Positions 34,447-42,139 of a stretch of DNA of 42,139 nucleotides are shown here, in pieces (position 1 is the first letter of the stretch; each line of letters starts with the position of its first letter). Source of the stretch: Deinococcus hopiensis KR-140 (GTDB lineage Bacteria > Deinococcota > Deinococci > Deinococcales > Deinococcaceae); assembly GCA_943327755.2 (NCBI GenBank), contig CALPYF020000037.1:1-42139 (forward strand). Direction: 5' to 3'. The notes below the pieces were generated by a model. It was not told the DNA's origin. It did no database searches and saw only the letters and a program-made list of their open reading frames with translations. A program made the translations under genes and the position numbers.

Positions 34447-36126
34447 ATGAGTTGGTGGAAACAGAGCGTCGTGTACCAGATCTACCCGCGCAGCTTCAAG
34501 GACACCGACGGCGACGGGATCGGTGACCTGCGCGGCGTCACCGAGCAGCTCGACTACCTTGCCCGGCTCGGTCCGGACGTCCTGTGGCTGTGCCCGGTCT
34601 ACGCCTCCCCGAACGTCGACAACGGGTACGACATCAGCGACTACCGCGCGATCATGCCGGAGTTCGGCACCATGGACGACTTCCGCGCCCTGCTGGCAGG
34701 CGTCCATGAGCGGGGCATGCGGCTGATCATGGATCTGGTGGTGAACCACACCAGCGACCAGCACGAGTGGTTCCGGCAGGCCCGCAGCGCCAGGGACAAC
34801 CCGCACCGAGAGTTCTACATCTGGCGGCCGCCAGCGGCGGACGGTGGGCCCCCCAACAACTGGGGTTCCCATTTCGGCGGGTCGGCCTGGACGCTCGACG
34901 AGGGCACTGGCGAGTACTATCTGCACCTCTTCGCGCCCGAGCAGCCTGACCTGAACTGGGCGCATCCGCCGGTGCGGCAGGCCGTGTACGACATGATGCG
35001 GTTCTGGGTCGACCTGGGAATCGACGGGTTCCGCATGGACACCATCAACATGCTCTCCAAGCACCCGGACCTGCCGGACGTCGCGCTGACGAGCACGCCG
35101 TATCCCATCGCCGAGGAGCACTTTCTCAACGGCCCTCACCTGCACGAGTACCTGCGGGAGATGAAACGCGAGGTCCTCTCGCACTACGACCTGCTGACCG
35201 TCGGGGAGACGCCGGGCGTGGATCCCGTTCAGGCAACCGAGTTCACGCATCCGGACCGCGGGACGCTGAGCATGATCTTCCAGTTCGATCACATGCGCCT
35301 GGACACCGACCGGACCCACTGGGCGCCCCGCTGGACCTCCACGCCCTGGACGCTGGCGGACCTGCGGGCCCTGCTGGGCCGCTGGCAGCGCGAACTGCAC
35401 GGGCGGGGCTGGAACAGCCTGTACCTCTCCAACCATGACGTGCCGCGGATGGTGTCCCGGTTCGGCAATGACGGGCCGTACCGCGCCGAGTCGGCCAAGC
35501 TGCTCGCCACGCTGCTGTTCACCCTGCAGGGCACGCCGTACATCTATCAGGGGGACGAGCTGGGCATGACCAACGTCCACTTCGCGTCCATCGGGGACTA
35601 CCGCGACGTCGATGCACTCAACTTCTACCGCGAAGCCCGCTTCGACCGGCAGCTGGACGAGGCGGAGGTCATGGCCATGATCTGGCGCAAGAGCCGCGAC
35701 AATGCGCGCACGCCCTTTCCGTGGAATGCCTCGGCGAACGGCGGCTTCACCACCGGCGTGCCGTGGATGCCACTCAATCCGAACTACCCGCAGATCAATG
35801 CCGAGGAGGCGCAGCGCGACCCGGCGTCGGTGTACGCGTACTACCAGCAGCTGATCCGGATGCGCCGCGCGCACGCCGCGCTCGTGGACGGCCGCTATGA
35901 CGCCCTTCTTGATGACCATCCATCGCTGTACGTGTACACCCGCACGCTCGGTAAGACCCAGGTGCTGACAGTCCTGAACTTCAGCACTCAGACCTGCGCG
36001 TGGCCCAGTGACCTCGCACTCCGGCCGGGCGCGCAGCAGCTGATCGGCAACTACGGCCCGGAACCAGCCCTGGACCTGCGGCCCTACGAGGCGAGGGTGT
36101 ACCTCCAGCCCTCCGCCGCCTCCTGA
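34447..36126 (+). CDS. GH13 alpha-glucosidase (oligo-1,6-glucosidase/sucrase group)
   Basis: A 559-residue cytoplasmic glycoside hydrolase. The N-terminus WWKQSVVYQIYPRSFKDTDG is typical of GH13 alpha-glucosidases. Conserved regions: VVNHTSDQHEW, GIDGFRMDTINML (nucleophile Asp198), LTVGETPG (acid/base Glu254), LSNHDVPRM (Asp331). The calcium-type motif DTDGDGIGDLRG is near residue 20. ATG at 34447 follows TGGAGGA with good spacing; an upstream in-frame ATG is not needed. It stands alone between the operon terminator and the convergent M24 gene. It hydrolyses short alpha-glucosides; exact linkage preference is not decided here. Confidence 0.94.
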   Translation: MSWWKQSVVYQIYPRSFKDTDGDGIGDLRGVTEQLDYLARLGPDVLWLCPVYASPNVDNGYDISDYRAIMPEFGTMDDFRALLAGVHERGMRLIMDLVVNHTSDQHEWFRQARSARDNPHREFYIWRPPAADGGPPNNWGSHFGGSAWTLDEGTGEYYLHLFAPEQPDLNWAHPPVRQAVYDMMRFWVDLGIDGFRMDTINMLSKHPDLPDVALTSTPYPIAEEHFLNGPHLHEYLREMKREVLSHYDLLTVGETPGVDPVQATEFTHPDRGTLSMIFQFDHMRLDTDRTHWAPRWTSTPWTLADLRALLGRWQRELHGRGWNSLYLSNHDVPRMVSRFGNDGPYRAESAKLLATLLFTLQGTPYIYQGDELGMTNVHFASIGDYRDVDALNFYREARFDRQLDEAEVMAMIWRKSRDNARTPFPWNASANGGFTTGVPWMPLNPNYPQINAEEAQRDPASVYAYYQQLIRMRRAHAALVDGRYDALLDDHPSLYVYTRTLGKTQVLTVLNFSTQTCAWPSDLALRPGAQQLIGNYGPEPALDLRPYEARVYLQPSAAS

Positions 36127-36228
36127 GCTCGGCACGTCGGTGAGAGACAGTCCCTGGTCCCCGGCGCTCATGGTCAGGGCCCATGCCCCGGCGCAGATCC
36201 GCTCTCGCCCCGCCGGTCAGACCGGAGC

Positions 36229-36246
36229 CGCACTGACGTCAGTGCG
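36229..36246. promoter_or_regulatory. perfect 18-base palindrome, second copy of the parB-end site
   Basis: CGCACTGACGTCAGTGCG, fully self-complementary. It differs at one base from 17539-17556. It lies between the convergent GH13 and M24 genes, where no promoter operator is expected, which favours a replicon-organisation site over a gene-specific one. Confidence 0.45.
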
Positions 36247-36376
36247 CCCCAGCACCCGAATGTCCTGACCGCCACCGCGCCGGTTCACGGGGACGACCAG
36301 GGTGCTCCCGTGCGCCCACGCCACTGTGACGCGGGCAGGGGAGGGGACGCGCCGCTCCCGCGCCGACACGCCGCCC

Positions 36377-37594
36377 TCAGGATGCGGGAATCAGGAGGCT
36401 GGGCAGGTCGCGGGGGTACAGACTGAGCCGCTCGGCGCCGTCTTCGGTGACGAGCACCGTATCGGAGTGCCGGAAGCCCGCCAAGCCCGGGACGTACAGC
36501 CCCGGTTCGATCGAGAAGATCATGCCGGGCTCGATGACGGTGTGGTCGTCGAGGTCCAGAAAGGGATGCTCGTGGCCTTCCAGCCCGAAGGCGTGCCCGG
36601 TGTGGTGGCGGATCAGGTGGGTCAGGTCCAGGTCTGCGAGGACCGCCTGGACGTCGGCCTCCACCGCCGAGCAGGGCCGTCCGGCCCGCAGCGCGGCCAG
36701 ACCGGCGTCCTGCGCCGCGAGCATGGCGGCGAAGTACCGCTCGAACTCGGGCGTGGGCTCGCCGACGTGCATGGTGCGCTCCAGTTCACTCTAGTAGCCG
36801 CCCATCACGCCGTACGCGCCGGTCACCAGCACGTCGCCGGGCTGCACCCCGGCGTTGCGGTGCAGGCCGTGCGGGTGAGCGGTGTTGGCGCCGCTGATAA
36901 ACATGGTGTTGGCCGGCAGGCCCTCGCGTGCCTTGGGCACGTAGCGGTCACCGAGGGCCGTCAGCAGGTCGCGGGTGGCCTGCAGGCTGGCGGCGTGGGA
37001 GACAGTGAGTTCGTTCGTGCCGGGGGTGATGGCGCCCTGCATGACCCGGTGAGCGTGGTCGCCCCAGCGGCAGGCCTCGCGGATCAGGGCGATCTCGGCA
37101 GGGCTCTTGATCATGCGCAGGTCGTCAATCAGGGCCAGGCCGTCCACGACCGGCTGGCCGAGCAGGGCCGACAGGGCCGGGCCGCGGTAACCCCAGCGGT
37201 TCTCGTACCCGTCGTGGTCGGCGGCCACGCGCCCGGGCCGCGCGGCGCGCAGGTGATCGGCCAGGAGGGTCAGGGGGTGGCGGCCGCTGCCGCCGCCGGG
37301 GTATTCGGGGTAGGTCAGCGGCCCAGGCAAGTCCGGGCACTGGTGGGCGTAGTGCTCTGCTTCGAGTTCGGGCAGGAGCATGGTGACGTCGCCCGCGTCC
37401 GTCAGGACCAGCGCGACAGGCCGTTCGGTCGCGGCGAAGTGGAAGCCGGTGAGGTACGCGACGCGCACCGGGCCGAACACGCAGATGTGGCTCAGGCCGC
37501 TGTCCTGAAGCCGCTGTGCGAGCCGCTCGCGGCGCCCGGCGTGTTCAGCGCGGCTGATTTCGAGGCGGGCAGGTCCAGTCGCGGGTTCGGTCAT
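36377..37594 (-). pseudogene. M24 metallopeptidase (Xaa-Pro peptidase type), interrupted by in-frame TAG
   Basis: Both parts lie in one frame: 37594-36794 encodes the N-domain and first part of the pita-bread fold (267 residues, ending TGAYGVMGGY), a TAG at 36793-36791 follows, and the frame continues as SELERTMHVGEPT through HHTGHAFGLEGH, FSIEPGLYVPG and VTEDGAERL to 36377. Without the TAG it would be about 405 residues, normal for the family, with His and Glu ligands intact. The stop falls within the motif GGYxSELERTM, before two thirds of the metal site, so the product should be inactive unless the TAG is read through or is a sequence error. It overlaps the IclR gene by 4 bases. Confidence 0.88.
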
Positions 37595-38373
37595 GGCATG
37601 TGCGCCTCGTCGCGGGGTTGCAGGATGAGTTCGGTGGCGGCGCGGTGGGCGACCTGCAGGACGACGGCGGCCAGGTCGGGTACGCGCTCCTTGAGCAGCC
37701 GGCCGCTGGACCCGGCGATGCCGATGGCGGCGATGACCTTACCGGCGCCGTTCAGGATCGGGGCGGAGACACAGCGCACGCCGATCTCGCGTTCCTCGTC
37801 GTCCTCGGCGTAGCCCTGTTCACGCACGACCTGCAGGGCCGCGTCGAGGTGTTCGGGGCTGGTGATGGTGTGGGGCGTGCGGGGCCGCAGGCCGGTCTTC
37901 TGGATGATGTCCGCCACCCGGGCGGGGGGCAGGTCGGCCAGGAACAGTTTGCCCACGTCGCTGCAGTACAGCGGCGCGATGGAGCCGGGCGTGGTGAACA
38001 TGCGGACCATGCTGAGCGGCTCGAGCTGACTGAGGTACATGGCGCTCGTGCCGTACAGTTCGGCCAGGTGCGCGGTTTCCCCGGTGAGGTCCACGAGGTC
38101 TTGCAGGTAGGGCCGCACGCGGCGCACGAGGTCGTATCTGAGGTACAGCGAGCGGCTGATCTCGACGATCTCTGGGCCGATGTCGTAGCGTTTGCTGCTG
38201 AGGTCCTGGTGAATGTAGCCGTTGGCGGCCAGGGTCTGGATGATGCGGTGGATGGTGCTGGGCGCGAGACCGGCGGCCTGGGAGAGTTCCGCGATGCTCA
38301 GTGGACGCTGGGCGTCCACGATGGTGTTGATCAGGGTCAGGGCCCGCTCGATACTCTGGACGTTTTCACTCAT
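37591..38373 (-). CDS. IclR-family transcription regulator
   Basis: A 260-residue regulator: N-terminal winged helix (about 5-65; LSIAELSQAAGLAPSTIHRI) and C-terminal IclR effector domain (about 80-250) with LGYAEDDEEREIGVRCVSAP-type phrasing (EQGYAEDDEE, GVRCVSAPI) and AIGIAGSSGRL. IclR proteins bind palindromes upstream of catabolic genes and respond to small acids or related ligands. It sits between the DUF885 gene (12 bases upstream) and the broken M24 gene (ATGA overlap). GGAAT/ATTCC dyads in front of the DUF885 gene are candidate targets, controlling both this set and the divergent importer. Confidence 0.92.
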   Translation of the reverse strand: MSENVQSIERALTLINTIVDAQRPLSIAELSQAAGLAPSTIHRIIQTLAANGYIHQDLSSKRYDIGPEIVEISRSLYLRYDLVRRVRPYLQDLVDLTGETAHLAELYGTSAMYLSQLEPLSMVRMFTTPGSIAPLYCSDVGKLFLADLPPARVADIIQKTGLRPRTPHTITSPEHLDAALQVVREQGYAEDDEEREIGVRCVSAPILNGAGKVIAAIGIAGSSGRLLKERVPDLAAVVLQVAHRAATELILQPRDEAHMP

Positions 38374-38385
38374 GTGGTTGCTACC

Positions 38386-39582
38386 TCAAGCTTGGAACAT
38401 CATGAGGCTCCGGGGCGAGTGCATCTGCCCATATAGCGTGTCGATGAACGCGGCCCGCTGATCGGGGCGGATGCGCTCGCGGACCGTGCGCACGGCCTCG
38501 TCACCGTGCCAGTAGGAGGCGATGAAGGGTCCGCGGAAGCTGTAGCTGGCAAAGCGGACGCGGCCGTCGATCCACACGGGCTGCCCGTAGCTGGTGTCGC
38601 GCAGGAAGGCGCGGACGCGGTCCTCGCTCCAGCCGGCGCCCATCTGGTACCACGCGGCGCTCGTGGCGCTCGCCGAGCGCAGGCGGCGCAGGGTCATGTG
38701 GATGGCGTCGTGGGTGTCCTCAATCCAGTCGATGAGGTGCACGCCCTGGTCGCCGATGCCTTCCTGCACGCAGCCGGTGACGGCGTTGGCGGTGCACAGC
38801 AGGACGTCGGGGGTGCTCTCGCCGCGCTCGGCGGCGGCGCGGGTGTAGAGCAGCTGCGTGGAGTGCCCGGGGAAGACCTCGTGGCAGACGAGGTGCTTGA
38901 GTGCCGAGCGGGTGAAGTTCAGGTCGACGTTGAGGTCCATCTGGCCGGCGTTGAAGTTGCAGCGGGCGGTGAAGGGCACGCCGCGCACCTCGTTCAGGGC
39001 CATGGTGTAGTCGCCGGTGGGGTAGATCAGGGCGTCGGTGCGGCGCTGCGCCTCGTCCATCAGGGCGCGGAAGGTGGGGCCGAGGTCGGCTGAGGCGATG
39101 GCCCCGTCGGCTTCCCAGCGGTGGACGCGCTCGGCGAGGGTGCCGCTGCGGTACCCGGCCTCCCGGAGCAGGGTGTCGATGCGGGCCTGGAGGTCGTGGA
39201 TGACGGCCTCGCTGACGGGTTCGGCCGGTACGCCGACGAGCTGCTCGAGTTTCTCCCTGAAGCTGAGTTCCTCGCCCTCGAAGAGGCGGGCGGCGGTGCG
39301 CAGGGAGCGCAGCATGTCCTCCAGGAAGGCGCGGCGCGGGCCGGGCGCGACGTGTGCGGTGGCCTGGTCGAGGGCGGCGAGTTCGCTGTGCACCTCTTCC
39401 CAGTCGTGGTAGGTGGGGGCGGGGACGAGGTCCTGACCGAGGTAGATGGGCACCAGGCCCTCGCTGTCGAGCACGCCGTGGCCGCGCGAGAGGCGGCGCT
39501 CGAGCTGATCCATGCCGATGGTGAGGGCGGTGAGGCGCTGGCCGAGTTCCTGGTCCTGCAGGGTCATGTCTTGTGTGGGCAT
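38386..39582 (-). CDS. DUF885 protein, probable metallopeptidase
   Basis: A 398-residue member of the DUF885 group. Its defining motif HEVFPGHSTQ (His234-His240) resembles a zinc site, and it is followed by the late phrases CVQEGIGDQG and YSFRGPFIASYWHG. It is shorter than many DUF885 proteins (500-600 residues), with a helical N-terminal half. Function in peptide breakdown is inferred from the zinc-like motif and from its neighbours (M24 peptidase, peptide-type importer). ATG at 39582 is chosen over GTG at 39594 because GGAGG then lies 5 bases upstream. It is the first gene of the minus-strand set. Confidence 0.82.
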   Translation of the reverse strand: MPTQDMTLQDQELGQRLTALTIGMDQLERRLSRGHGVLDSEGLVPIYLGQDLVPAPTYHDWEEVHSELAALDQATAHVAPGPRRAFLEDMLRSLRTAARLFEGEELSFREKLEQLVGVPAEPVSEAVIHDLQARIDTLLREAGYRSGTLAERVHRWEADGAIASADLGPTFRALMDEAQRRTDALIYPTGDYTMALNEVRGVPFTARCNFNAGQMDLNVDLNFTRSALKHLVCHEVFPGHSTQLLYTRAAAERGESTPDVLLCTANAVTGCVQEGIGDQGVHLIDWIEDTHDAIHMTLRRLRSASATSAAWYQMGAGWSEDRVRAFLRDTSYGQPVWIDGRVRFASYSFRGPFIASYWHGDEAVRTVRERIRPDQRAAFIDTLYGQMHSPRSLMMFQA

Positions 39583-39610
39583 TGGGACCTCCACCCGCAG
39601 CGTACTCCAG

Positions 39611-39649
39611 ATTCCGTATCGTGGAATGACTTTGGACTGAGTTCATTCC
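39611..39649. promoter_or_regulatory. GGAAT/ATTCC dyads, candidate IclR operator
   Basis: ATTCC (39611-39615) pairs with GGAAT (39623-39627), and the same GGAAT belongs to a longer dyad GGAATGA (39623-39629) / TCATTCC (39643-39649) with a 13-base spacer. A further CGGAAT is at 39709-39714. Core TGGAA/TTCCA elements are known in IclR operators. It lies between the divergent DUF885 and importer genes. Confidence 0.45.
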
Positions 39650-39678
39650 GCTGGGCGAAATGGCCTAGTCGGTAGAGG

Positions 39679-39708
39679 TTGACTTTGCCTTTCGCGGGTT
39701 CTTACAAT
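39679..39708 (+). promoter_or_regulatory. sigma-70-type promoter of the second importer
   Basis: TTGACT (39679-39684), an 18-base spacer and TACAAT (39703-39708), the best match to the consensus in the window. The start would be near 39715, giving a leader of about 64 bases. An inverted repeat ACAAT-N4-ATTGT (39704-39717) overlaps the -10 and start. Confidence 0.7.
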
Positions 39709-39778
39709 CGGAATTGTTCAGACAGTTCAGTTCGGCCCAGAGAGGATGAATCACCACCCCTTCCCCGGAGGTTGCATC

Positions 39779-41395
39779 ATGGCCTGGAATTCCCGTCTCG
39801 CCCATTCCGTATCCCGAAACGCTCTTCGTGCCGCAGGCGCTGCGTTCATTCTGCTAGGCGGAATGGCGACCGCGCAGCAGCGTGGAGGCACCCTCACCGT
39901 CGGCCTCGGCTACGACATCGATACCCTGAACGTCTACTCCACGGGCTTCCTGGGCGACGTGCAGGCCGCCGTCGTTGAGGGCCTCGTCGCCCCGGACGCC
40001 AAGGCCAACTACGTCCCGGTGCTCGCCACGCAGGTCCCGAGCGTGCGCAACGGCGGCATCAAGGTCGCCGCGGACGGCAAGACCATGACCGTCACCTACC
40101 GCCTGCGCCCCGGCGTGAAATGGTCCGACGGGCAGCCCCTGACCTCCGCCGACGTGAAATTCACCTGGGAGGCCGTCAAGAACCCCAAATTCATCGCCGA
40201 AAGCAAGGACGGCACCGAGGACATCGCCTCCATCGAGACGCCCAACGCCACCACCGTGGTCGTGAACTACAAGCGCGTCGCGCCGGATTTTATGAGCACG
40301 CTGTTCACCTTCGGCATCCTGCCCAAGCACACGCTGGAGGGCAAGGACCTGAATACCGACAGCTACAACGAAAAACCCCTGGGCACCGGCCCGTTCCGCG
40401 TCAAGGAGTTCCGCCGCGGGCAGTACGTGATCCTCGAACGCAACCCCTTCTACTGGCGCAAGGACAGCAAGGGCGTGCAGCTGCCCTACCTCGACGGCAT
40501 GATCTTCAAGATCATCCCCGACAGCAACACCCTCGTCACGCAGCTGCGCACCGGCGAGGTGCAGCTCGCCTACAGCATCCCGTACTCGCAGGTCAAACAG
40601 ATCGACGGCGTGCCCGGCCTGCGTATCGTGAAGAACAACGTCCTGAGCTGGCAGCACCTGGACTTCAACCTCAAGACCGTCGACGCCTTCAAGGACCCGA
40701 ACGTCCGCAAGGCCTTCGCCTACGCCATCAACAAGACCGCCGTCAGCAAGGCGCTGGGCGGCTACCCCACCCCGATCAACAGCGTGGTCGTGCCGGTGTT
40801 CTCGTACGCCAACGCCGCCGTGCCCAGATACGACTACAACCTCGCGCGGGCCAGGCAGCTGCTCGATGCGGCCGGCTGGAAACCCGGCCCGGACGGCATC
40901 CGCGTCAAGGACGGCAAACGCATGAGCTTCAAGATCATGGCGCAGGCCGGCCGCTCCACGGACGAGGACGCCCAGCAGGTCATCATCGCGTCCCTCAAAC
41001 AGGCGGGCATCGAACTGCAACCCGACAACAAGTCCGGCGTGGCCTTCCGCGACGCGCGCTACAAGGGCAACTACGACCTGTTCTACGGCGGCTGGATCAC
41101 CTCCGCCGACCCGACCTACAGCGTGTTCTTCGGCAGCAAGGGCGTCAACAACGGCCAGGGGTACTCGAACCCCCGCATCGACACGCTGCTGACCCGTGCC
41201 GAGAGCACTCTGGACCCCGCCCAGCGCACGGCCGCCCTGCGGGAATTCCAGAGCGCGCTCATGGCGGACCTGCCCAGCATTCCGATCACCACCAACCCGT
41301 CCATGATCGCCGTCACGGAAAAACTCGGGGGCTTCGTACCCAACCCGACGAACATGACCAATTTCGTGAACACCAGCGGCTGGTACCTGAAGTAA
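39779..41395 (+). CDS. ABC importer substrate-binding protein, family 5
   Basis: A 538-residue binding protein with a long signal peptide ending GGMATA-QQ (about residue 33). SBP family 5 features: VTYRLRPGVKWSDGQPLTSA, GTGPFRVKEFRRGQYVILER, NPFYWRKDSKG, VRKAFAYAINKTAV. It is only distantly like the first binding protein of the window (21633-23207), so a different ligand is likely. ATG at 39779 is preceded by GGAGG with 7-base spacing. The permease follows 31 bases after the TAA stop. Confidence 0.93.
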   Translation: MAWNSRLAHSVSRNALRAAGAAFILLGGMATAQQRGGTLTVGLGYDIDTLNVYSTGFLGDVQAAVVEGLVAPDAKANYVPVLATQVPSVRNGGIKVAADGKTMTVTYRLRPGVKWSDGQPLTSADVKFTWEAVKNPKFIAESKDGTEDIASIETPNATTVVVNYKRVAPDFMSTLFTFGILPKHTLEGKDLNTDSYNEKPLGTGPFRVKEFRRGQYVILERNPFYWRKDSKGVQLPYLDGMIFKIIPDSNTLVTQLRTGEVQLAYSIPYSQVKQIDGVPGLRIVKNNVLSWQHLDFNLKTVDAFKDPNVRKAFAYAINKTAVSKALGGYPTPINSVVVPVFSYANAAVPRYDYNLARARQLLDAAGWKPGPDGIRVKDGKRMSFKIMAQAGRSTDEDAQQVIIASLKQAGIELQPDNKSGVAFRDARYKGNYDLFYGGWITSADPTYSVFFGSKGVNNGQGYSNPRIDTLLTRAESTLDPAQRTAALREFQSALMADLPSIPITTNPSMIAVTEKLGGFVPNPTNMTNFVNTSGWYLK

Positions 41396-41426
41396 CGGGC
41401 GCCGCCCCACACGCTGCGAGGTCTGA

Positions 41427-42139
41427 ATGAACGCCGCCCACCTCCTGAAACGACTGCTCGGAACGCTGCCCCTGCTGCTGGGCGTGTCGCTGCTGCTGTT
41501 CGGCGTGCTGCACCTCGCGCCCGGCGGACCGCTCGACGTGTACGCCGACAACCCCTCGGTCAGTCCCGAGGCGCTCGCGCAGATGCGCGTCGCCTTCGGA
41601 CTCGACCAGCCCCTGCCGGTGCAGTACGTGTCGTGGGTCACGGCGTTCTTCACCGGCGAGTGGGGCTACTCCATCCGCACCGCCCGGCCCGTCTCACAGG
41701 AGATCCTCGAGCGGCTCGGCCCGACCCTGATCCTGGGCGGCACCAGCTTCGTGCTGTCCCTGCTGATCGCCCTGCCGCTGGGCATCGTGAGCGCCGTGCG
41801 CCGCTACAGCGGCGTGGACTACCTCATCACCTTCCTGTCCTTCCTGGGGGTCAGCATGCCGGTCTTCTGGCTGGCACTGATGCTGCAGCTGCTCTTCGCG
41901 GTGCAGTGGCGCGTGCTGCCCTCGGCCGGGATCCAGACCATCGGCAGCGACTCCGTGCTGGACCTGATGCATCACCTGATCCTGCCCGCGTTCATCCTGG
42001 CCTTCGCGTCCGTGGCCGGCTGGAGCCGTTACATGCGCTCGAGCATGGTCGAGGTCCTTGGGCAGGACTACGTCCGCACCGCCCGCGCCAAGGGCCTGAC
42101 TGCCGGCAAGGTCGTGTACCGGCACGCACTGCGCAACGC
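41427..42139 (+). CDS. ABC importer permease, DppB/OppB type, 3' end outside window
   Basis: The frame from ATG 41427 (GAGG upstream) is open for 237 codons to the window edge. The start MNAAHLLKRLLGTLPLLLG and the phrase HLAPGGPLDVYA are typical of DppB-type permeases, as is the loop FGLDQPLPVQY. The EAA loop begins in DYVRTARAKGLTAGKVVYRHALRN, where the window ends. It pairs with the binding protein just upstream; the partner permease and ATPases must lie beyond the window. Confidence 0.92.
   Translation, partial: MNAAHLLKRLLGTLPLLLGVSLLLFGVLHLAPGGPLDVYADNPSVSPEALAQMRVAFGLDQPLPVQYVSWVTAFFTGEWGYSIRTARPVSQEILERLGPTLILGGTSFVLSLLIALPLGIVSAVRRYSGVDYLITFLSFLGVSMPVFWLALMLQLLFAVQWRVLPSAGIQTIGSDSVLDLMHHLILPAFILAFASVAGWSRYMRSSMVEVLGQDYVRTARAKGLTAGKVVYRHALRN

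Noticed and set aside
36217..36369. A 50-codon open frame on the minus strand starting 8 bases after the M24 stop (ending GRTDVSAAPV).
   Set aside because: The spacing is suggestive of a coupled small gene, but no ribosome-binding site is evident, no family is recognised, and frames of this size are common in such GC-rich DNA. It overlaps the 18-base palindrome.
36377..36772. A separate 131-residue protein starting at the ATG after the TAG.
   Set aside because: It begins in the middle of the conserved SELERTM region and lacks part of the metal site; it is the tail of the broken M24 gene, not an independent gene.

Overview
The window is very GC-rich, densely coding DNA. GTG starts and 4-base start/stop overlaps are frequent, and parA appears to be leaderless behind a TANNNT -10 element. 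Together with a ParA of the NHAGGAGKTS type this points to Deinococcus or a close relative. That is inference from style and protein families, not a database match. A parA-parB pair with no replication initiator in view suggests a secondary chromosome or megaplasmid.

Region 1 (1-15237) looks like an exopolysaccharide locus. The forward strand carries the end of a family 4-type glycosyltransferase, a STAS protein, a SpoIIE-type phosphatase fused to an RsbW-like kinase, a second STAS protein, a receiver-only protein, a 1036-residue GT-C-like membrane protein, a lipoprotein with Ig-like domains and a membrane-anchored glycosidase-like protein. Convergent to these is a four-gene set for polysaccharide O-acetylation (AlgI, AlgJ-like, AlgF-like, AlgX/AlgJ-like). 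A lipoprotein paralogous to the glycosidase-like protein follows on the forward strand. My reading is that a partner switch controls synthesis and acetylation of a surface polymer.

Region 2 (15238-21241) holds parA-parB, a large sensor histidine kinase and two single-domain response regulators. An 18-base palindrome at the end of parB recurs with one change at 36229-36246 and is a candidate ParB site.

Region 3 (21242-34134) is one tightly coupled operon of 12 genes. It encodes a family 5 (peptide/opine/nickel type) ABC importer, a GntR regulator with an unusual large sensor region, a creatininase-family hydrolase, a ketopantoate-reductase-like enzyme, an SDR, an M20 peptidase, an RraA-like protein and an M32 carboxypeptidase. 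Nine successive junctions overlap by exactly 4 bases. The promoter has a good -35/-10 pair whose -10 is covered by the dyad TGTTATG-N6-CATAACA, with an extra half-site exactly 31 bases downstream: a likely operator for the operon's own GntR protein.

Region 4 (34135-42139) has a GH13 alpha-glucosidase, then a minus-strand set (DUF885 protein, IclR regulator, M24 peptidase) divergent from a second family 5 ABC importer that runs off the window. The M24 gene is split by a single in-frame TAG within an otherwise intact reading frame. The divergent intergenic region carries GGAAT/ATTCC dyads that may be IclR-type operators. Four metallopeptidase-like genes and two peptide-type importers lie within about 20 kb, suggesting that scavenging of peptides or related amides is a main theme of this replicon segment.
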